Part shown: in pieces, positions 59,325 through 64,000 of the stretch
Numbering within the stretch: the stretch's first letter is position 1
Layout: each line of letters starts with the position of its first letter
Assembly (NCBI RefSeq): GCF_003994485.1
Contig: NZ_RZNJ01000002.1
Location: 185,255 to 249,254 of the forward strand
Origin: Arsenicitalea aurantiaca
GTDB taxonomy: Bacteria > Pseudomonadota > Alphaproteobacteria > Rhizobiales > Devosiaceae
Length of the DNA stretch: 64,000 bases
Direction of reading: 5' to 3'
Made by a program: the position numbers and the translations under genes
The notes under the pieces: generated by a model
Database searches by the model: none
Seen by the model: only the letters and a program-made list of their open reading frames with translations
What the model was told of the DNA's origin: nothing

Positions 59325-60374
59325 TTGGCTTCAACCAACCGGCCCGCGTGGGCCAGCCTCGCGCGCAAGGCAATGCTGACGCTGGTCGCAGCCGCGACGC
59401 TGTTAGGGGCGGGCGCTGCCAGGGCCCAGACGCTCGAGACGGTTCGCGAGCGCGGCTATCTGATATGCGCCACCACCGATGCGCTGAGCGGGTTCGCGCA
59501 GATGAGCCCCGAAGGACAGTGGTCGGGGTTCGATTATGATTTCTGCCGCGCCGTCGCGACAGCCGTGTTCGGCGATCCCGAAAAGCTGCGGTTCTATGCG
59601 CTTTCGGGTGCGGCGCGATTCGCGCTGCTGGCAAATGGCGCGATCGACGTCATGGCCCGGAACGGCGTGTGGACCATGCGACGCGATACCGCCTATGGCG
59701 CCGCCTATGTTGGCACCTCCTTCTTCGATGGCCAGTCCTTCTTGGTGCCGCAGTCGCTCGGCGTCGTTTCGGCCTACGAACTGGATGGCGTTTCGGTCTG
59801 CGTCGTTGATGGCGGCGAGGAGATCGCCAAGCTCCGCGAGTTCTTCTTCTCCAATCAGGCTGCCTACCGGGAAGTCCGCTACGAAGATCGCGAGGATCTC
59901 AGCGTTGCCTATCGCTCGGGTCTTTGCGATGCGGTCTCGGCGCCCGCAAGCTGGCTCCATGCCATCCGCAGGGGTTTGCCCGAGCCGGCCACGCACCGGA
60001 TCCTGCCCGAGCGCATAGCGAAAGGCGCTTTCGGGCCGGTCGTTCGCGAAGGCGATGCGCAATGGTTCGACATCGTGAAATGGACGCTCTACGGCCTCAT
60101 CGACGCTGAGGAGGCAGGCGTGACCTCGCTCAACATCGATTCGCTTTCAGCGGCCAAGACGCAAAGCATAAGACGGCTCCTGGGTCTCGAGGGAGATTTC
60201 GGCCCTTCCATGGGGCTCGAACGCACCTTCATCGCCAATGTCATCCGGGCCGTCGGCAATTATGGCGAGATCTTCGAGCGCAGTTTCGGCGCGTCGACGG
60301 GAGCCGCGGTACTGCGCGGCCAGAACGCGCTTTGGACCAATGGCGGGCAGCTCTATGCGCCCCCGGTGCGCTGA
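59325..60374 (+). CDS. Orphan AapJ-like periplasmic binding protein
   Basis: A 349-residue family 3 solute-binding protein closely related to AapJ in layout: signal peptide (KAMLTLVAAATLLGAGAARA), LETVRERGYLICATTDALSG, GFDYDFCRAVATAVFGDPEK, WTMRRDTAYGAAYVGTSFFD and the end GQNALWTNGGQLYAPPVR. Its ligand loops differ: AapJ SGTTTE is here VDGGEEI, and SRTTTW is ARNGVW. No permease or ATPase is adjacent. TTG at 59325, 7 bases after GAGGAGG, is the chosen start; ATG at 59256 is another option. It may feed another transporter or have a sensory task. Confidence 0.85.
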   Translation: MASTNRPAWASLARKAMLTLVAAATLLGAGAARAQTLETVRERGYLICATTDALSGFAQMSPEGQWSGFDYDFCRAVATAVFGDPEKLRFYALSGAARFALLANGAIDVMARNGVWTMRRDTAYGAAYVGTSFFDGQSFLVPQSLGVVSAYELDGVSVCVVDGGEEIAKLREFFFSNQAAYREVRYEDREDLSVAYRSGLCDAVSAPASWLHAIRRGLPEPATHRILPERIAKGAFGPVVREGDAQWFDIVKWTLYGLIDAEEAGVTSLNIDSLSAAKTQSIRRLLGLEGDFGPSMGLERTFIANVIRAVGNYGEIFERSFGASTGAAVLRGQNALWTNGGQLYAPPVR

Positions 60375-60380
60375 GGCCGG

Positions 60381-61100
60381 TCAGCGCTCTGCAAAGAGCA
60401 GCGATACGCGACGGTTGATCTTGCCCTTCTTCTCGATCTTGCCGAGTGACAGCCGACCGATCTCTCCGGTCCGCGCCACATGCGTGCCGCCACAGGGCTG
60501 CAGGTCGATGTCACCGATCCTGATGAGGCGCACGCGGCCCTGACCGCTTGGCGGCTTCACCTTCATCGTCTTCACCAGTTCCGGCTGGGCGGCCATCTCC
60601 TCGTCGCTGATCCACTCGGCGCTGACGGGCAGGTCTGCATCGACGAACCCGTTGAGCTGGGCTTCGATGGCCGCCAGATCGGTTGGAACCGCCTCCATGT
60701 CGAAATCGAGCCGGCCTTTGTCCTCGCCCACCGCCCCGCCGGTGACGGGATAGGGAAAGACCACCGAGAGCAGGTGGAGGGCGGTGTGCATCCGCATCAG
60801 ACGATAGCGGCGGTCCCAGTCGAGCTTCAGCGTTACGGTCTGGCCCGGCTCGGGGAGTATTGCGTCCGACGCGGTCAGGTGAACGATCCTGGTCTTGTCG
60901 CCATCGGGATGGATCGTTGACGTGACAGCAATGCTCTGCCCGTCTTCTCGCTCGATCGTTCCTGTGTCGCCGGGCTGGCCACCAGAAGCGGCGTAGAAAA
61001 TGGTCCGATCGAGCTCAACGCCCCCATCGGCTGAGGTTTCAAGCACGCTCGCCGTGCACGTCTTGAGGTAGCTGTCGCTGCGAAAGATGAATTCGGTCAT
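60381..61100 (-). CDS. Alanyl-tRNA editing protein AlaX
   Basis: A 239-residue trans-editing enzyme that hydrolyses mischarged Ser- (or Gly-) tRNA-Ala. The zinc site is complete: HTALHLL (H-x3-H) and QPCGGTHVARTGEIG (C-x3-H). The N-terminal beta domain contains FYAASGGQPGDTGTI, as in the AlaRS-related longer AlaX forms. ATG at 61100 follows AAGGA. It lies downstream of cysK and cls on the same strand, possibly one transcript. Confidence 0.93.
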   Translation of the reverse strand: MTEFIFRSDSYLKTCTASVLETSADGGVELDRTIFYAASGGQPGDTGTIEREDGQSIAVTSTIHPDGDKTRIVHLTASDAILPEPGQTVTLKLDWDRRYRLMRMHTALHLLSVVFPYPVTGGAVGEDKGRLDFDMEAVPTDLAAIEAQLNGFVDADLPVSAEWISDEEMAAQPELVKTMKVKPPSGQGRVRLIRIGDIDLQPCGGTHVARTGEIGRLSLGKIEKKGKINRRVSLLFAER

Positions 61101-61148
61101 CACTTGTCCTTCCAGTTCGGTTGGCGTGGGCCGTCCGAGCCGCCCGGC

Positions 61149-62582
61149 TTAGAGAACGGGCGAAAGCAGTTTCGCCCCCTGTTCGATGAAGCGCTGCAGC
61201 ACCGGCTTGTGTTTGACCTGATCGAGGGTCTGCCGGCGGCAGTGCTCGAAGTCGCGCGTGAGCATGGTTTCTACCGCCTTCACCGTGCGTGGATGGGGAA
61301 ACCAGAGCGTCAGCTCGAAGTTGATGTTGAACGAGCGGTTGTCAAAATTCACCGTTCCCACCGATGCGATCCGGTCGTCCATCAGCACCACCTTCTGGTG
61401 CAGGAAGGCATTACGGTAGCGGTGAATCTCGATGCCGTGCTCGATCATGGTGTCGGCATGAGCGTTCGTGGCGAGCCAGACGAGCAGCTTGTCCGGCCGG
61501 TCCGGCAGCATGATCCGCACATCGACACCCCTCAGGCTCGCTGCGTAGAGTGCCGTGCGCACGTCCGCATCCGGCACGAAATATGGGCTTGCGATCCAGA
61601 GACGCGACCGCGACTGCGCGATTACGTCCGTGAAGGCGATGGCGCATTCTTCCAGGGCGTCGGCGGGACCGGTCGCCATCACCATCACCGGCTGGCGCCC
61701 GGGCTTGGGAATATCATTTGGCGGATCGTAGGGCAGGGCCTCCCCAGTGGCCCATTCCCAGTCCTCCCGGAAGATGAGGCCGCAGGCCAGTGCAGCCGGG
61801 CCATCCACTTTCACGTGCGTATCGCGCCAGTGCCCATATTTTGGATCGGCCCCCAGATACTCGACGCCGACATTGTGGCCGCCAACCCAGGCCGTCTTGC
61901 CGTCGACGAGCACGATCTTGCGATGATTGCGGTAGTTGAGGCGCGTCGGGCCATAGAAGCGGAAGAATTTGTGGCGCTGGTTGAAGCCGGCGATCTGTAT
62001 GCCTTCGGCCCGCAGCCGCTTGCGGTAGGCGAGCGGCAGCCAAAGACTGCCGAGGTCATCGTAGAGGACGTAGATCCTGACTCCGGCCTTGGCACGCTCG
62101 ATGAGCCGGTCCGCCAGTTCCTGGCCCAGGCGATCGTCGCGCAGGATGTAGAACTGAACGAAGATGTAGCTCTCGGCCTTGGATATGCCTTCGAAGATGG
62201 AATCGAACGTCGCCTTGCCGTCGACGAGAAGATCCACGGCGTTGCCGGCGAGGAACGGTACGTTCGCGACGCGTGTCAGGACGGGCCATTCCGCCGTCGT
62301 GTCCATGTCGAAGAGTTTCAGGTCCTGGGCGCGGGCCGGGCGCCCGCCACGCGGCGTTTCCGCGCCGGGGCTTCCATAGTCGTCGAAGAACTTCCACCCA
62401 AAGATGAGGTAGAGGATCGCGGTGGGGAATGGGATCACCAACAGCGCCATGATCCAGGCGATCGAGCCCTGGGAGGTCCTCGAATTCATCACCTCGCGTA
62501 TGGCACAGGCTATCGCCAGCACGTAGTTGGCCGCGAGGAAGATCCCCGCGATCTGCAGATTGGCCAGAAACTCTGCTGTCAC
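61149..62582 (-). CDS. cls: Cardiolipin synthase
   Basis: A 477-residue phospholipase-D-type cardiolipin synthase making cardiolipin from two phosphatidylglycerols (or PG and PE) at the inner membrane. Two N-terminal helices (IAGIFLAANYVLAIACAI and IAWIMALLVIPFPTAILYLI) precede two HKD motifs: NHRKIVLVDGKTAWVGGHN and HQKVVLMDDRIASVGTVNFD, the latter in FDNRSF. The start is GTG at 62582, preceded by GGGGGC. Full length and complete. Confidence 0.94.
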   Translation of the reverse strand: MTAEFLANLQIAGIFLAANYVLAIACAIREVMNSRTSQGSIAWIMALLVIPFPTAILYLIFGWKFFDDYGSPGAETPRGGRPARAQDLKLFDMDTTAEWPVLTRVANVPFLAGNAVDLLVDGKATFDSIFEGISKAESYIFVQFYILRDDRLGQELADRLIERAKAGVRIYVLYDDLGSLWLPLAYRKRLRAEGIQIAGFNQRHKFFRFYGPTRLNYRNHRKIVLVDGKTAWVGGHNVGVEYLGADPKYGHWRDTHVKVDGPAALACGLIFREDWEWATGEALPYDPPNDIPKPGRQPVMVMATGPADALEECAIAFTDVIAQSRSRLWIASPYFVPDADVRTALYAASLRGVDVRIMLPDRPDKLLVWLATNAHADTMIEHGIEIHRYRNAFLHQKVVLMDDRIASVGTVNFDNRSFNINFELTLWFPHPRTVKAVETMLTRDFEHCRRQTLDQVKHKPVLQRFIEQGAKLLSPVL

Positions 62583-62610
62583 GACTGCCCCCGATCCCTC
62601 CGGAAGGCCC

Positions 62611-63657
62611 TCAGCCGACCGGCTCGAAAACCGCCCCTACGTCAATGCCGTTTCCGCGCTCGAGCCACGCCGGGACCGGCAGGCCCTTGGCGTGCAGGAA
62701 TGCCGGGTTGAACAGTTTGGATTGATACCGGTTCCCGTAGTCGCAGAGGATCGTGACGATCGTCTTGCCCGGTCCCAGATCACGCGCCATGCGGACCGCG
62801 CCGGCGATGTTGATCCCGCTCGATCCCCCGAGGCAGAGGCCCTCATGGGTCAGAAGGTCGAAGACGTAGGGCAGGGCCTCGTCGTCGGCGATCTGGTAGG
62901 CATAGTCGGGCGTGAACCCTTCGAGGTTGGCGGTGATCCGACCCTGCCCGATGCCCTCCGTGATCGAATCGCCCGAGGACTTCAGTTCGCCGGTGGTGTA
63001 AAAATTGTAGAGCGCAGCGCCCATGGGGTCGGCAAGCCCGATCTTCACGTCTTCGCTGCGGTCACGAAGGGCCTGCGCAACGCCCGCAAGCGTCCCGCCT
63101 GAGCCCACCGCGCAGATGAAGCCATCGACCCGGCCCTTGGTCTGGCTGAAGATCTCGGGTCCGGTGGTCTCGATATGGGCACGCCTGTTGGAGACATTGT
63201 CGAACTGGTTGGCCCAGATCGCCCCGTTCGGCAACTCGGCGTTGAGTTTTTCGGCGAGCCGTCCGGAGACGCGGATGTAGTTATTCGGATCGCGATAGGG
63301 CCGGGCAGGCACCTCGATCAGCTCAGCACCATAAAGCCGCAGGGCGTCCTTCTTTTCCTGGCTCTGCGTTTCAGGGATGACGATCACGGATTTGAAGCCG
63401 AGCGCATTGGCGACCAATGTGAGCCCGATGCCGGTATTGCCCGCGGTCCCTTCCACGATAGTGCCACCGGGCTTGAGCGCCCCCGACTTCACCGCATCAT
63501 GGATGATGAACAGGGCGGCGCGATCCTTCACCGACTGCCCGGGGTTCAGGAACTCGGCTTTTCCCCAGATGTCGCACCCGGTCAGCTCGGACACGCGGTT
63601 GAGGCGGATGAGCGGCGTGTTGCCGATGGCGGAGAGGATATCGAGGTGCTTTGTCAT
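62611..63657 (-). CDS. cysK: Cysteine synthase A
   Basis: A 348-residue fold-type II PLP enzyme, O-acetylserine sulfhydrylase. The PLP Lys is in FLNPGQSVKDRAALFIIHDA, the substrate loop is EGTAGNTGIGLTLVANALGF (Ala where most CysK have Ser in TSGNTG), the phosphate-binding Gly loop is GSGGTLAGVAQAL and the C-terminal segment is GLCLGGSSGINIAGAVRMAR. It is somewhat longer than enterobacterial CysK, as in rhizobial forms. Placed 28 bases before cls on the same strand. Confidence 0.93.
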   Translation of the reverse strand: MTKHLDILSAIGNTPLIRLNRVSELTGCDIWGKAEFLNPGQSVKDRAALFIIHDAVKSGALKPGGTIVEGTAGNTGIGLTLVANALGFKSVIVIPETQSQEKKDALRLYGAELIEVPARPYRDPNNYIRVSGRLAEKLNAELPNGAIWANQFDNVSNRRAHIETTGPEIFSQTKGRVDGFICAVGSGGTLAGVAQALRDRSEDVKIGLADPMGAALYNFYTTGELKSSGDSITEGIGQGRITANLEGFTPDYAYQIADDEALPYVFDLLTHEGLCLGGSSGINIAGAVRMARDLGPGKTIVTILCDYGNRYQSKLFNPAFLHAKGLPVPAWLERGNGIDVGAVFEPVG

Positions 63658-63788
63658 GAACCGATTTCTATGCCTGCCCAGCCGCGCTCACAAGGGACAA
63701 GTCTCAATCCGAGCAAGGGGTTCCGCTGGCTCGGTGCCTGAGGGCAAAAAACCGCGATCATCTTCCCCATTCTGAAATAAGCGACCGC

Positions 63789-64000
63789 CTACAGCCCCTT
63801 CGCAGCGTCCAAAGCGCGTTCGCGAGACACCTTCAGGTCGACGATCGGGGCGGGATAGGTCTCTCCGATAGAAATGCCCGCCGCCTTCAGGGCTTCCTTC
63901 GGTGCTTTCCAAGGGGCATGCACGTGCTTGTCGTCGAGCTTGGCCAGTTCGGGCAGCCAGCGGCGCACATAGGTCCCGGCGGGGTCGAAGCGCTCACCCT
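63789..64000 (-). CDS. Deoxyribodipyrimidine photolyase, C-terminal end (runs off window)
   Basis: The minus strand ends a photolyase/cryptochrome: GERFDPAGTYVRRWLPELAK, then HVHAPWKAP, GISIGETYPAPIVDLKVSRE and a stop at 63789. The FDPxGxYVRRWxPEL segment is the diagnostic C-terminal motif of CPD photolyases, which repair UV dimers in light with FADH. About 70 residues are present. A photolyase gene is a common target of RpoE-ChrR-type responses, but its promoter lies outside the window. Confidence 0.9.
   Translation of the reverse strand, partial: GERFDPAGTYVRRWLPELAKLDDKHVHAPWKAPKEALKAAGISIGETYPAPIVDLKVSRERALDAAKGL

Noticed and set aside
61104-62711. A 535-residue plus-strand open frame
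   Set aside because: Antisense to cardiolipin synthase, which has both HKD motifs in the correct frame; composition of the plus frame is shadow-like.
1-64000. Mobile elements, prophage or genomic island
   Set aside because: No transposase, integrase, phage structural gene or terminal repeats were found; the four tRNA genes show no duplicated 3' ends nearby as attachment sites.

Overview
The window is GC-rich, densely coded chromosomal DNA from an alphaproteobacterium, most likely a member of the Hyphomicrobiales (Rhizobiales); Devosiaceae or a neighbouring family is my guess and not shown by the sequence. Pointers are the metC/aapJQMP amino-acid uptake locus, an MrpA with MrpB fused to its C-terminus, an RpoE-ChrR pair, an NDUFS4-like complex I protein beside a tRNA gene, DUF2842 beside heme A synthase, and several TTG starts with strong Shine-Dalgarno sites. 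I saw no transposase, integrase, phage gene or CRISPR array.

Layout. 1-4568: exopolysaccharide export and assembly genes (GT4 glycosyltransferase, export lipoprotein, Wzz-like chain-length protein with a degenerate kinase domain, polysaccharide deacetylase). 4572-8344: DUF2842, heme A synthase, a double DUF1428 protein divergent from a MarR regulator, and the rplM-rpsI ribosomal operon with a clear terminator. 8424-17059: two glycosyltransferases, argC, an aminotransferase, homoserine dehydrogenase with an unusual N-terminal extension, and recJ. 17064-22550: a singlet-oxygen/lipid-peroxide stress module. One arm encodes an FAD oxidoreductase, a DUF1365 protein and a cyclopropane-type fatty-acid methyltransferase; the facing arm encodes RpoE, ChrR and a short-chain dehydrogenase. 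Both arms start with a TGATCC-N18 promoter of the kind used by RpoE. 22603-28695: a six-gene Mrp Na+/H+ antiporter operon.

28911-39174: a secreted Cys-containing protein, then an apparently self-contained glycoside locus: two paralogous GH116 glycosidases transcribed away from each other, one followed by a CUT1 ABC transporter without an ATPase, the other by an AraC regulator, with repeated GTCC half-sites between them. 39212-46126: two tRNA-Glu, tRNA-Arg, small housekeeping and membrane proteins, and the C-terminal half of a dead asparaginase. 46130-52202: a CUT2 (FrcBCA-like) sugar transporter divergent from a sugar isomerase/epimerase and two Gfo/Idh dehydrogenases. 52249-57963: aapJQMP and metC. 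57960-64000: PAP2 phosphatase, tRNA-Pro, NDUFS4-like protein, an orphan amino-acid-binding protein, AlaX, cardiolipin synthase, cysteine synthase, and the 3' end of a photolyase.

The two most interesting parts are the GH116 locus, which looks like a complete uptake, hydrolysis and regulation unit for an unidentified beta-glycoside, and the RpoE-ChrR/fatty-acid-modification module, which links a photooxidative-stress sigma factor to membrane-lipid chemistry in one place.
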